From: Peredibacter starrii
GTDB taxonomy: Bacteria; Bdellovibrionota; Bacteriovoracia; Bacteriovoracales; Bacteriovoracaceae
Length of the DNA stretch: 64,000 bases
Direction of reading: 5' to 3'
NCBI RefSeq assembly: GCF_034259205.1
Contig: NZ_CP139487.1
Span: 558,001 to 622,000 of the forward strand
Shown here: one piece after another, positions 26,891 to 35,509 of the stretch
How the letters are laid out: each line of letters opens with the position of its first letter
Position numbering within the stretch: the first letter of the stretch is position 1
Notes under the pieces: model-generated
What the model was told of the DNA's origin: nothing
Seen by the model: the letters and a program-made list of their open reading frames with translations, nothing else
Database searches by the model: none
Translations under genes and position numbers: made by a program

Positions 26891-27661
26891 TTTACCAGAC
26901 ACTCTTTTCGCGTCCTGGATTTGAGAACCTTCAACACCAAGCTTGATGAAGAACAATTGGATGTTAGCACCAACTGCAAGGAAGCTGCCTGACATGTTTA
27001 CTGATTCTTTTGTTGCAGAAGTATAACCAAGAATCTGTCCAGTTGCATTCAGGTCACCTTCAATTTTAGAAGTACCTACTTTGGCGTAAGGAGTGAAAAA
27101 AGCGAAAGTTTTTGAAATCCCGATCCAATAAACAGTCGTCTTTGTTTCAAGCTCAATGTCTGATTCCGGAATTGAATTTGGAACATCAGCGTCCTGGTGG
27201 AATTTCACATTACCTTTAGAAAAATCAGCACCAATGGCGATATCAAGTGGAAGTGATACAAAGCGACCAAAGTTCCAACCTAGACCAAATGAACTGCTCT
27301 TTGCCTTTACATCACTGAACTCTTGCTCAGGTAGATAACTTGCTTCAACAAACAGATCAAACGGGAAATGGGCGCGTGCCATAATCGCAGCATGGTAGAG
27401 GTTTTTAAAATCACTTCCATCACCACCAGAAGCATCAATAACATCAGCAAATTTCTTTGATTGTGTTTGTCCGCCTACAGCACCAATTTCAATTCCCCAA
27501 AGACCATCAGTTTCCGGAGCAGCAACTGCGGTGTGAGCAAAGTTACCACCGAACTCCATTGAAACATCTTCAACATCTTTCTTAGTTAGATCGCTAAACA
27601 CAGGATCAGCGGCGTATGCTGACATTGATAAGAGGAGAGACAGGGCCAAAAGCTTCTTCAT
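26873..27661 (-). CDS. Outer-membrane beta-barrel protein (DUF6588-like)
   Basis: The 262-residue product has a signal peptide ending AYA, barrel-like alternating strands rich in Gly and aromatics, and a terminal Phe (KLSFDF). AAGGAAG precedes the ATG. It may belong to the DUF6588 group of small outer-membrane proteins, but that is from general resemblance only. No enzyme motif. Separate transcription unit from the downstream aromatic operon genes. Confidence 0.65.
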   Translation of the reverse strand: MKKLLALSLLLSMSAYAADPVFSDLTKKDVEDVSMEFGGNFAHTAVAAPETDGLWGIEIGAVGGQTQSKKFADVIDASGGDGSDFKNLYHAAIMARAHFPFDLFVEASYLPEQEFSDVKAKSSSFGLGWNFGRFVSLPLDIAIGADFSKGNVKFHQDADVPNSIPESDIELETKTTVYWIGISKTFAFFTPYAKVGTSKIEGDLNATGQILGYTSATKESVNMSGSFLAVGANIQLFFIKLGVEGSQIQDAKRVSGKLSFDF

Positions 27662-27730
27662 AAACTTCCTTGTGATAAATGAATGCTTTAATTTTCACCC
27701 ATTTACCACCGGAAGCTAGATAGGAAATTC

Positions 27731-28828
27731 TTACTTGAGCATCCAACTCTTCCAATATTCCTTGTTCTCGAGTTTCTCGAACTCAGGAGTCATGTTTAGT
27801 GGATTACGGGCATCAATCATCACAGCGTATTCATCAGTGAATTCGTTCTCATTGGCCTTAAGGAAGGCCTTCGGGTGTGGCCCATGGTGAATGCCTTGTG
27901 GGTGATAAGTAATCGCGCCGGCATCGATATTATCCCGAGAGAAAAAGTTGCCTTGGTGGTAGAACAGGATTTCATCGTAATCAATATTTGAGTGGAAGAA
28001 CGGAACTTTAAGTACACCCTCGCTGGTGTATTCAAGAGGTCTTGCCACAAATGAACAGATGACAAAATTCTGCGCAACGAATGTCGTATGACCTGATGGC
28101 GGAATATGGTAGCGGTGTGAATTGATTGGACAGTAATCGTAGATAGAAAGTTTCCAAGCATAGAGGGAACCTTTCCAACCTGTAACATCCAACGGATTGA
28201 ACGGATATGTCACACGCGAGATCTTTCCGCGATGTTTGATATCAATATGGTACTCTTTTAGGTTTTGCTCAGAACCCACAGCTGCTTCTGGAACAAACTT
28301 GGCAGTTTGATCGTAAAGAGCATTTGGACCCAGAATTCCACGAGTCGGTTCTTCAAACTCTGAATGAGATTCAACTTTTAAAATTTTGCACGGTTTTGAA
28401 ATGTAAGTCTTATAAGTCGTTCCACGCGGGATGATAATGTAATCACCTTTTACGAATGGAATGTGACCATAGATTGTTTCGATTTTACCTTCACCTTCGT
28501 GAATGAAGAAAAGCTCATCGAAATCAGCATTACGGAAGAATGAATCAAAATTAGCAGTCATCGTTCCTAAGTAAACTTCAACATCAGTGTTATAAAACAT
28601 CTTTACGAAGTTATTCTGAAGCGACTTCTCTTCAAATACCGGTGGAAGATTGTGAGGGCGAAGTTCGCCAACAATATTGGTCCAATCAGTTGGTTTGTTT
28701 TGGTGGTAGAGATGAGAAACGCGACCGAAGAAACCTTTTCTTCCATGCTCTTCCTCAAACATCCCTTCAGGGATTTTTACGTGAGCTTGTTTTGTATAAA
28801 CGCCACTCGCTTTGAAATTTTCTGCCAT
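27731..28828 (-). CDS. hmgA: Homogentisate 1,2-dioxygenase
   Basis: The 365-residue cupin enzyme carries the Fe(II) site: His in VPFFHSN, Glu in DYDEILFYH, and His in HHGPHP. DARNPLNMTPEFE near the C-terminus also fits the family. It is shorter than the ~430-residue enzymes of many bacteria and animals but matches a compact bacterial form. It opens the homogentisate ring to maleylacetoacetate in the cytosol. The gene is 8 bp downstream of the fumarylacetoacetase gene in a tyrosine-catabolic operon. Confidence 0.88.
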   Translation of the reverse strand: MAENFKASGVYTKQAHVKIPEGMFEEEHGRKGFFGRVSHLYHQNKPTDWTNIVGELRPHNLPPVFEEKSLQNNFVKMFYNTDVEVYLGTMTANFDSFFRNADFDELFFIHEGEGKIETIYGHIPFVKGDYIIIPRGTTYKTYISKPCKILKVESHSEFEEPTRGILGPNALYDQTAKFVPEAAVGSEQNLKEYHIDIKHRGKISRVTYPFNPLDVTGWKGSLYAWKLSIYDYCPINSHRYHIPPSGHTTFVAQNFVICSFVARPLEYTSEGVLKVPFFHSNIDYDEILFYHQGNFFSRDNIDAGAITYHPQGIHHGPHPKAFLKANENEFTDEYAVMIDARNPLNMTPEFEKLENKEYWKSWMLK

Positions 28829-28836
28829 AACTTATC

Positions 28837-29853
28837 CTATGGTTTTGGGTTTGGTGTACCCACGATGTTTTTAAGTGTTCCGATTTTTTCGATCGATAGC
28901 TCAAGCTTATCGCCTGGCTTGATCCATTTATCTAATTCAAGGCCGCATCCGGTTCCTACAGTTCCTGAACCAATGAAATCTGTGGCACGAATCCATTCTT
29001 CCATGCCCATGTGTTCGATCATCTCGCCCCATGAGTAGTGTGAGTCGCCTGATTGACCACGGGACCATTCCTCACCATTCACTGATGCGGTCATCAGAAG
29101 ATTTGGTTCCTCATAGTTGAATTCATCGTAGGTCACAATGACTGGACCCATGATGCTACACCAGTCTTTGCCCTTCGCAGGTCCAAGACGAATCGACATT
29201 TCTTTTCTTTGAATATCGCGAGCAGAAACATCGTTTAGAATAGTGAATCCGAAAATATGTTTTTTAATGTCTTTAGCTTTAACGTTTTTGCCATCACGGC
29301 CAATCACAACACCCAATTCAAGTTCATAATCCAGTTGTTGCGAATAAAACGGCCAAGGGATGATATCGTCCTGGCCGATGAAACCAGTGTTACCACCTTT
29401 GTAGTAGGCGGGAATTTCATACCAAGCAGGAGGTACTTCCTCTTTGCGTTTCTCAAAGCCCTTCTTCACGTGCTTCTCGTGAGCGTAGAAATCACGATAC
29501 ATCGCGATTTCATCCAGAGGAGCATCAAATTTTACATCTTTCACATCGTGAAGATGAAAAGCAATATCAGCACCGTTTAGAGTTTTAAGAGTCCCGGCCT
29601 GCATGAACTTTTTATAGCGCTCGATTGTATCTTGTAGCATTGGGATAGCAGCATCTTGATGAACGCGAAGAAATTGCGCCAGTGATTTAGGTGCAAACAT
29701 TGCCGCGCGATTTTCAGGCGAATAGAATCCCTGATGCTCAAAATCCGCCTGCCATAAAAGGTTCACATCTATGACCGTTTTCTCATCAAGAAAAAGACCC
29801 AGGCGCTTTTGTACGCCCATGAAGGAAGAACGTTTGTAAGTTACGACTTTCAT
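28837..29853 (-). CDS. Fumarylacetoacetase / FAH family hydrolase
   Basis: The 338-residue protein has the FAH metal site YELELGVVIG (E-x-E), with AMYRDFYAHEKHV upstream and FGFTILNDVSARDIQ downstream. In this operon it should split fumarylacetoacetate into fumarate and acetoacetate, the last step of tyrosine breakdown. No maleylacetoacetate isomerase gene is visible, so it may act on maleylacetoacetate directly or the isomerase is elsewhere. Start codon follows the aminotransferase stop without a gap. Confidence 0.85.
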   Translation of the reverse strand: MKVVTYKRSSFMGVQKRLGLFLDEKTVIDVNLLWQADFEHQGFYSPENRAAMFAPKSLAQFLRVHQDAAIPMLQDTIERYKKFMQAGTLKTLNGADIAFHLHDVKDVKFDAPLDEIAMYRDFYAHEKHVKKGFEKRKEEVPPAWYEIPAYYKGGNTGFIGQDDIIPWPFYSQQLDYELELGVVIGRDGKNVKAKDIKKHIFGFTILNDVSARDIQRKEMSIRLGPAKGKDWCSIMGPVIVTYDEFNYEEPNLLMTASVNGEEWSRGQSGDSHYSWGEMIEHMGMEEWIRATDFIGSGTVGTGCGLELDKWIKPGDKLELSIEKIGTLKNIVGTPNPKP

Positions 29854-30978
29854 CTATGCACCACCGAATTTCTGCTTGTAGCGTGGAAGAACATCATCCA
29901 TCGCTTCGTATAAGTGACTCATCTCTTCTTTCGTCCCGATCGAAATACGAACATGATCCGGCATTAGATTTGCGCGAAGAGGACGAATAATCACACCGTG
30001 ATTAAGAAGTTCGTTGTAAAGGAACAAGCTTGCTTCCTCAGATCCGGTCTTAATGGTGATGAAGTTCGTCACACTTGGGATTGGATTAAAGCCATGATCA
30101 GTTAAATACTTAAAGAGTTCATCGTAACGAGCTTTATTGTTCTCAAGTGTACGAAGAAGGTGAGGATAATCTTTAAGCGCACCATAAGCTCCCTTCTGAG
30201 CAATCAGACTTGGCTCGAATGGGAGCTTAACTTTATGAAGGTTACCGATTAAGTACTCGTGACCGAATCCATAACCGCAACGAATGCCTGAAATACCATA
30301 GGCCTTCGAAAAGGTTCTAAGAGTAATCACATTGTCGTAACGGTAGTTCATGGAATCCGGATAGTCCCATTGGCCCTGAGCAAATTCGAAATAGGCCTCA
30401 TCCAAAATCACAATTGTATGACTTGGAACATGTTTCATAAGGTAATCGAACTCTTCTTTCGTGATATAAGTTCCAGTTGGATTATCAGGATTTGCAATGT
30501 ACACAATCTTGGTGTTTTCAGTAATTTTCTCTGCCATCGCTTTAACGTCATACTTGTAATCGGGACGACGAGGAACCTGAATGAGTTTGGCGCCCACTGA
30601 TTTTGCAAGAATCAGAAATCCGATGAAGGTATTTTCTGATGTAACAACTTCTTCATTTGGTTGAAGAAAAGCACGAACAATATAACCCATGATTCCTTCA
30701 GAACCATTACCGAGGATAATATTTTGCGGCTTCAAACGGTAAAGCTCACAAAGAGCATTTTTAAGCTGGTGAGCAAACATATCTGGGTAACGATGAACGT
30801 CCCAAAGTGCATTGGTCATCTCACGAATGGCGAATGGTGATGGGCCAAGTGGATTCTCGTTACTCGCTAATTTCGAAATTTTTGTCAGACCTTTTTCTCG
30901 AGCAAGCTCTTCAATTGGCTTACCGGCCTGATATACCTCAAGTTTTTCAATGTACTCTGGAACAAGTTTCTTTTGCAT
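29854..30978 (-). CDS. HisC-type PLP aminotransferase, probably aromatic
   Basis: The 374-residue fold-type I aminotransferase has KLASNENPLGPSP near the N-terminus, NPDNPTGTYI, DEAYFEF, and the PLP lysine in TFSKAYGISGIRCGYG. By sequence it belongs to the histidinol-phosphate aminotransferase family. As first gene of an operon with homogentisate dioxygenase and fumarylacetoacetase, and with no other his gene near, it probably transaminates tyrosine or phenylalanine. 4-Hydroxyphenylpyruvate dioxygenase, the next step, is not in the window. Confidence 0.82.
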   Translation of the reverse strand: MQKKLVPEYIEKLEVYQAGKPIEELAREKGLTKISKLASNENPLGPSPFAIREMTNALWDVHRYPDMFAHQLKNALCELYRLKPQNIILGNGSEGIMGYIVRAFLQPNEEVVTSENTFIGFLILAKSVGAKLIQVPRRPDYKYDVKAMAEKITENTKIVYIANPDNPTGTYITKEEFDYLMKHVPSHTIVILDEAYFEFAQGQWDYPDSMNYRYDNVITLRTFSKAYGISGIRCGYGFGHEYLIGNLHKVKLPFEPSLIAQKGAYGALKDYPHLLRTLENNKARYDELFKYLTDHGFNPIPSVTNFITIKTGSEEASLFLYNELLNHGVIIRPLRANLMPDHVRISIGTKEEMSHLYEAMDDVLPRYKQKFGGA

Positions 30979-31061
30979 AGTGCCTTCTGTAAAAAAATGA
31001 CTCTAAAAAAGTACCAAAAACCATGGGGGAAGGCATTGAATAAAATCATGATTTGCTATGC

Positions 31062-31079
31062 GCCAAAATGAACTTTGGC
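31062..31079. promoter_or_regulatory. Inverted repeat between divergent genes
   Basis: GCCAAA-N6-TTTGGC lies between the aminotransferase and the histidine kinase starts, 31 bp before the kinase ATG. It could be an operator for either gene. Confidence 0.25.
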
Positions 31080-31109
31080 ATTCTGACAAAAGCAATGTAG
31101 GCTGAATGA

Positions 31110-32960
31110 ATGCATACTTTCACACCTGACCATCTGATTGGGCTAATTTCTGCCGGTTATCACGGCCTAATTGCCTACATCGATAAAGAGTTTAAGTATC
31201 ATTTTGTGAATGAGTACTACCAAGATTGGTTTGGTCAAAATCCTTCTGAATTAATTGGTAAATCTGCAATGGAAGTCATTGGCAAAGAGGCCTTTGCAGA
31301 ACGTCTTCCTTATCTCGAGCGAGTTCTTCGCGGTGAAAAATTAAAATTCTTTTCTTATCTTCCTCATAAAACTTTGGGCCGTCGTGAAGTTGAACAAATC
31401 TATCATCCTGACATCAAGGAAGACGGATCAATCCGCGGATTCATTGTTATGGTTCGTGATATTACAGATCAACGAAGGGCCGAACGAGTTGCACAGGAGA
31501 GTGAAGCAAGATTCAGGGGTTTGACTGAAGTCATGCCTCAGATTGTTTGGATCACAGACGATGAAGGTAAAGCGATTTTTTTTAACAATAACTTTTCACG
31601 AGTTACTAATACTCGCATGGAAGATAATCTTGGAAATGGTTGGGTCAATTCGGTTCACCCTGAAGACAGAGTAAATCTCATTCTTCAGTGGGGCGAATCC
31701 ATAAAGCATGGTTCACCATTTGAGGCCGATTATCGCATTAGAATGGCAGATGGAAGTTATCGTTGGCATGTTGCCCGCGGTATTCCGATCAAAAATGAGA
31801 AAGGGAAAGTTGAAAGATGGGCGGGCACGACCACAGATATTGAAGATCAAAAAAATGCCCGGGTTCTCGCGGATAAAGAAAGAGAACGAATTTACTCTCT
31901 CTTCATGCAAGCGCCAGTATTAATTGCTGTCATGAATGGGCCCGATCATATTTTTGAAATGATCAATCCTGCAGGAATAAAAAATCTTGGTGGAAAACAA
32001 GTCATTGGTCTTCCTTTAAAAGACGCTCTTCCTGAGTTCATCCCTCAAGGGTTTGTAAAACTCATGGATGAAATTTATTTCAGCGGTAAGGGAATGTTTT
32101 TTCCCGCTCGCGAACTCCACATTCAAAATGCCGACGGTACTAAAATTGAAACTTATCAGGATCTTTTTTACGAACCAATTAAAGACGAGAATGGTCTTAC
32201 GACTGGTATCCTCTCAATGGCAGTTGATGTTACTGAGCAAGTGAAGGCCTTGAAGAACATGGAAGAGGCCCTCAAGTCGAGAGATCAATTCTTGTCTATT
32301 GCTTCTCACGAATTAAAAACACCTTTGACCTCACTTAAACTTCAATCTCAACTTACTTTGAGAATGCTCGAAAAAAACAATGAGATTCCAACGGAAAGAC
32401 AGAAGCTTCAGGCCCTACAGCAAAGTGATTTAGTGACCAAACTTACTCGTCTCATTGATGACATGTTGGATGTATCGCGAATCAGAACCGGTAAACTCAA
32501 TCTTGAAAAAGGTCAGCATGAGATTGGTGATATCGTAAGGGAAGTGGTTTTTCGGATGGGGCTTCTCTTCGAAGCTGCAGGGATTCCATTGCCCGCAGTA
32601 AAAGCTGACAGCAAAATGTCGGGTCTTTGGGATCGTTTTAGATTGGAGCAAGTCATTGGAAATCTTCTGACCAATGCTATTCGTTACGGTAAAGGCAGGC
32701 CGATTGAAATTCTTATCGAGAAGAAAGGCACTATGGCGTCAGTCTCGGTGACCGATCAAGGTTATGGAATTGATAAAGTCGATTTGGAAAGAATTTTTGG
32801 CCGTTTCGAAAGAGCGTCACATTCTGCTGAGGTAAGCGGTTTAGGTCTGGGACTTTTTATTTCCAAAGAAATTATCGAATCTCATCACGGGAAAATTTTC
32901 GTTACCAGTCGCTTAGGACATGGTTCTACTTTCACCTTCGAAATTCCTATTAATAGTTAA
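31110..32960 (+). CDS. PAS-domain sensor histidine kinase
   Basis: The 616-residue kinase has no membrane helix. Three PAS domains (about 5-125, 130-250 with PAC-type RWAGTTTDIEDQK, and 260-380) precede the H-box SIASHELKTPLTS (His about 400). The ATPase has the N-box NLLTNAIRYG, the G1 box DQGYGID and the G2 box GLGLGLFISKEII. It should autophosphorylate in response to a cytosolic or membrane-derived signal. No response regulator is adjacent, so the partner is unknown. Its kinase core closely resembles that of the gene at 39861, suggesting paralogy. Confidence 0.9.
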   Translation: MHTFTPDHLIGLISAGYHGLIAYIDKEFKYHFVNEYYQDWFGQNPSELIGKSAMEVIGKEAFAERLPYLERVLRGEKLKFFSYLPHKTLGRREVEQIYHPDIKEDGSIRGFIVMVRDITDQRRAERVAQESEARFRGLTEVMPQIVWITDDEGKAIFFNNNFSRVTNTRMEDNLGNGWVNSVHPEDRVNLILQWGESIKHGSPFEADYRIRMADGSYRWHVARGIPIKNEKGKVERWAGTTTDIEDQKNARVLADKERERIYSLFMQAPVLIAVMNGPDHIFEMINPAGIKNLGGKQVIGLPLKDALPEFIPQGFVKLMDEIYFSGKGMFFPARELHIQNADGTKIETYQDLFYEPIKDENGLTTGILSMAVDVTEQVKALKNMEEALKSRDQFLSIASHELKTPLTSLKLQSQLTLRMLEKNNEIPTERQKLQALQQSDLVTKLTRLIDDMLDVSRIRTGKLNLEKGQHEIGDIVREVVFRMGLLFEAAGIPLPAVKADSKMSGLWDRFRLEQVIGNLLTNAIRYGKGRPIEILIEKKGTMASVSVTDQGYGIDKVDLERIFGRFERASHSAEVSGLGLGLFISKEIIESHHGKIFVTSRLGHGSTFTFEIPINS

Positions 32961-32997
32961 TATCAGGAATCTTGCTTAAACATTCAGGATAAATGGT

Positions 32998-33026
32998 TTC
33001 AACACTAACATCGGTAGCGCTATACT
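32998..33026 (+). promoter_or_regulatory. Putative promoter of the small RNA
   Basis: TTCAAC (32998-33003), a 17-bp spacer and TATACT (33021-33026; five of six match). The expected transcript start, 7-8 nt later, coincides with the first base of the hairpin at 33034. Confidence 0.45.
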
Positions 33027-33033
33027 GGTTTTA

Positions 33034-33107
33034 GTTCATAGATCAGCAGAGTAAAATCTGAAGATAGATGAACGGAAAGATGGCCACCGTAAAAAGTGGC
33101 CATTTTT
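33034..33107 (+). ncRNA. Candidate small RNA, about 74 nt, two hairpins
   Basis: The 5' hairpin (33034-33073) has stems GTTCAT/ATGAAC, ATC/GAT and CAGA/TCTG, separated by symmetric 2x2 internal loops AG/AG and AG/AA, with loop GTAAAA. It is followed by the linker CGGAAAGA and a textbook terminator. A promoter-like element lies exactly in place upstream, and no open frame is present. Alternative: the 3' untranslated region of the kinase gene. Confidence 0.5.
33081..33107 (+). terminator. Intrinsic terminator
   Basis: TGGCCAC-N8-GTGGCCA followed by TTTTT, 80 bp upstream of the glutathione peroxidase start. Confidence 0.88.
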
Positions 33108-33186
33108 ATTTCGAAAAGTGTTCTGAGAATCTAATAAATCCGCTAACATTATTGAGCAATTTCAGTCATCAAAACCGGGAGTTTTT

Positions 33187-33741
33187 ATGTCTCAAAACGT
33201 CTACTCGTTTAATGTTAAAAAAATTGATGGAAGCCAAGCATCGCTAAATGATTACAAGGGCCAGGTCATGTTGGTTGTGAATGTTGCCTCAAAATGTGGT
33301 TTAACTCCACAGTATGATGGTCTTGAAAAGCTTCACGAAAACTACCATTCGAAAGGTCTTGCTGTACTTGGTTTTCCTGCAAACGAATTTCTTGCTCAGG
33401 AGCCGGGAACAAATGCAGAGATTCAAGAATTCTGCCGCATGAATTACGGGATCAAGTTCCCAATGTTTGAGAAGATTGTGGTTAAAGGCGATGGCCAACA
33501 TCCGCTTTATGCTTTCTTAACTGAGACAAAACCTAATGCCACAATGAAACCTGATGGAACTCTGATTGAACGTTTGAAATCAAAAGGTCTTCTTTCTGGT
33601 AAAGACAATGACATCAAATGGAACTTTGAAAAATTCCTCATTAACAGAAAAGGTGAAGTGGTAGATCGATTCTCCCCTGAGTTAGATCCACAAGACCCGA
33701 TCATCGTTAAGGCAGTGGAGAGAGAACTTGCTGCACTTTAA
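33187..33741 (+). CDS. Glutathione peroxidase family protein
   Basis: The 184-residue thioredoxin-fold protein has the peroxidatic motif NVASKCGLTPQY (Cys, not Sec), GFPANEF, and KWNFEKFLINRKG near the C-terminus with the catalytic Trp and Asn. It reduces hydroperoxides with thioredoxin or glutathione in the cytosol; no signal peptide is present. Although the family is named for glutathione, Cys-type members often use thioredoxin. It overlaps the downstream secreted-protein gene by 14 bp. Confidence 0.92.
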   Translation: MSQNVYSFNVKKIDGSQASLNDYKGQVMLVVNVASKCGLTPQYDGLEKLHENYHSKGLAVLGFPANEFLAQEPGTNAEIQEFCRMNYGIKFPMFEKIVVKGDGQHPLYAFLTETKPNATMKPDGTLIERLKSKGLLSGKDNDIKWNFEKFLINRKGEVVDRFSPELDPQDPIIVKAVERELAAL

Positions 33742-34165
33742 TCTTTTTTTATTATTATTTACTTCAGCGGTCTTTGCCGCTGAAGTAGAACCACTTCAAG
33801 ACAACGTGCTCTTTGCTTTTGAACGTTGCCAATCCTTATCTGTCGATCTGAAGAGGCCAGGGATCATCGCCACCGATCTTCCAGGTTTTGATATGCACTG
33901 TAAGGCCACTATCGGACTTGAGTTTAAGTGTGACTATATAGATATAAAAACTAATAAACGATCGTTGTTAGAGGTTTTTAATGGCGGGAAAATTGGGGCC
34001 AACGTTGTACTAAGTAGCAAAGGTAGCAGCAGCTTAAAATTCATTCTAGGCAATCAAAACGCTTACTACGAAACTCCTCTGACAGAAAATGAACAAATTC
34101 AGGGAAGAAAGATATGCTCAGGTATTTTTCTTCTTGAAAAGGATGCTCTTAAAAGGAAGAAGTGA
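33728..34165 (+). CDS. Small secreted protein, unknown
   Basis: The 145-residue product starts at TTG 33728 inside the end of the peroxidase gene, with GGAGAG suitably upstream, so it is translationally coupled. It has a signal peptide (LLHFNLFLLLFTSAVFA). The mature part has four Cys (CQSLS, CKATIGLEFKCDYI, CSGIF). No known family. The coupling suggests envelope oxidative-stress use, but that is only by association. Confidence 0.65.
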   Translation: MLHFNLFLLLFTSAVFAAEVEPLQDNVLFAFERCQSLSVDLKRPGIIATDLPGFDMHCKATIGLEFKCDYIDIKTNKRSLLEVFNGGKIGANVVLSSKGSSSLKFILGNQNAYYETPLTENEQIQGRKICSGIFLLEKDALKRKK

Positions 34166-34252
34166 CCTTTACTCGGTCTTCACCGCGCATTGAATTCATA
34201 ACTGCGGCCGAATTAACATGGAGTTGATTAGACTCAAACAAAGGGGTTCTTA

Positions 34253-34504
34253 ATGAAATTTCTTTTAATCGGTGCAATGTCTCTATTCGTGATGAGTGCG
34301 ATGGCAGAAGATCTGAACGCCATGAAGAAAACTGCGAATGAACAAATCGACAGTAAAATTTCTCTTCTCCAAAAATCGAAAACTTGTGTAAATGAAGCAA
34401 CAACAGTTGAAAAGGTTAAGACCTGTAAGTCCGATTTGAAGGACGATATGGGGATGAAGCAAAAAATGGAAGAGACTAAAGACAAAATGGATGACGCTCT
34501 TTAA
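34253..34504 (+). CDS. Small secreted helical protein
   Basis: The 83-residue product has a signal peptide (MKFLLIGAMSLFVMSAMA) and a 65-residue mature part that is Lys-rich and predicted helical. It has two Cys (KTCVNEA and KTCKSD) that could form a disulfide hairpin. AAAGGGG precedes the ATG and a perfect terminator follows 13 bp after the stop. Not recognised as a known family. Confidence 0.7.
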   Translation: MKFLLIGAMSLFVMSAMAEDLNAMKKTANEQIDSKISLLQKSKTCVNEATTVEKVKTCKSDLKDDMGMKQKMEETKDKMDDAL

Positions 34505-34517
34505 GATTGATCTAAAA

Positions 34518-34542
34518 GGCCACATTCAAGTGGCCTTTTTTT
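34518..34542. terminator. Bidirectional intrinsic terminator
   Basis: GGCCAC-ATTCAA-GTGGCC followed by TTTTTTT and preceded by AAAA lies between the convergent secreted-protein and DoxX genes. Confidence 0.88.
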
Positions 34543-35002
34543 AAGTAATTCTTCTGGCCCGACGATTATCCAAACTTATTGGACCTGCACCGTAAAAATA
34601 AATCAGAACTGCACCACCTAACATACAAATGTTTTTCATAAAATGAACCATTTGCATTTGTGCCATTTCAGGATCTGTGAAAGACCAGAAGTTATGCATA
34701 AGCAATGTAACTGGAATTAAGAAGATAATTAATAAGAGTGCCCCAAATCGGGCATGAAATCCCAATAAGACACTTAGTCCTCCGAGGAATGCAAGCACTC
34801 CAGATATTGGAACTAGTATATCTGCCATTGGAATTCCTTGGCCGGCAGCGTATCCGATACTTCCGCTACTGAAGTGGTTAATTCCAGAGATGATGAAGAT
34901 AAGTGAAAAAAGAAATCGACCAATAGGAACTGCGATTAAAGACATTCTTGTCCCAGTAAAATCTAACGGTGTTCTCGTTCGATGTTGAGTCATGGTAGCC
35001 AT
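34541..35002 (-). CDS. DoxX family membrane protein
   Basis: The 153-residue protein has four membrane helices and the DoxX pattern RFLFSLIFIISGINHF at the start of the first. It has an N-terminal hydrophilic leader of about 20 residues. DoxX proteins occur in thiosulfate:quinone oxidoreductase and oxidative-stress complexes but most are uncharacterised. AGGAGG lies upstream of the ATG, and an inverted repeat lies in the promoter region, so it is probably regulated by a redox- or stress-responsive repressor. Confidence 0.85.
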   Translation of the reverse strand: MATMTQHRTRTPLDFTGTRMSLIAVPIGRFLFSLIFIISGINHFSSGSIGYAAGQGIPMADILVPISGVLAFLGGLSVLLGFHARFGALLLIIFLIPVTLLMHNFWSFTDPEMAQMQMVHFMKNICMLGGAVLIYFYGAGPISLDNRRARRIT

Positions 35003-35031
35003 ATAAGCCTCCTTGCATATTCATTAATATT

Positions 35032-35053
35032 TGTCCTCCTAACACCTAGGACA
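35032..35053. promoter_or_regulatory. Operator-like repeat upstream of the DoxX gene
   Basis: TGTCCT-N10-AGGACA is a perfect 6-bp inverted repeat 30 bp upstream of the start. It would lie just upstream of a possible -10 TATTAA on the minus strand. Confidence 0.35.
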
Positions 35054-35092
35054 TGGCAAGGTATCAGAAATATGACAAACGCTATTGATTAG

Positions 35093-35509
35093 TTACTTTT
35101 GAATGGCGAGATAAATTTGAGGACAAGTTGTTGAATAGGGATCATGCTCTAACATTTCGATGGCATCTTCTATTAGCTGAAAGATCGTTTCGGTACTCAG
35201 GTCTGCTTTATTGATTAAGTAATTAGATTGATTATCAAATTTAAGCAACTCGGTGAACAGACGAAGCTTTTCGATTTTCTCATAATTTTGACTTTTTGTA
35301 TTACTACAGTACAAAGTCATGGCCCGTTTAGGATCTTGAAGATTAGAGAAGCGAGCAAAGTGTAATCCGCTTTTTGACAGCAAGTTGAGCTCATTTTCTA
35401 GATTCAGAGTTGGTTGAGTTTTATCAGTAGAAGGTAAGTTACTATGGTCGCTTTTTTTGCCACAGGAACTAAAGAGGATAAAGAGAATGAGAAAGTATAT
35501 GATTCTCAT
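35093..35509 (-). CDS. Lipoprotein, tandem paralogue B
   Basis: The 138-residue product has a short lipoprotein signal (FILFSSC). It shares with its upstream neighbour the spaced motifs TLYCSNTK and CPQIYLAI at the same relative positions, so the pair arose by duplication. The start overlaps the neighbour's stop by 4 bp. No known family. Membrane-anchored on the periplasmic side or in the outer membrane. Confidence 0.7.
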   Translation of the reverse strand: MRIIYFLILFILFSSCGKKSDHSNLPSTDKTQPTLNLENELNLLSKSGLHFARFSNLQDPKRAMTLYCSNTKSQNYEKIEKLRLFTELLKFDNQSNYLINKADLSTETIFQLIEDAIEMLEHDPYSTTCPQIYLAIQK

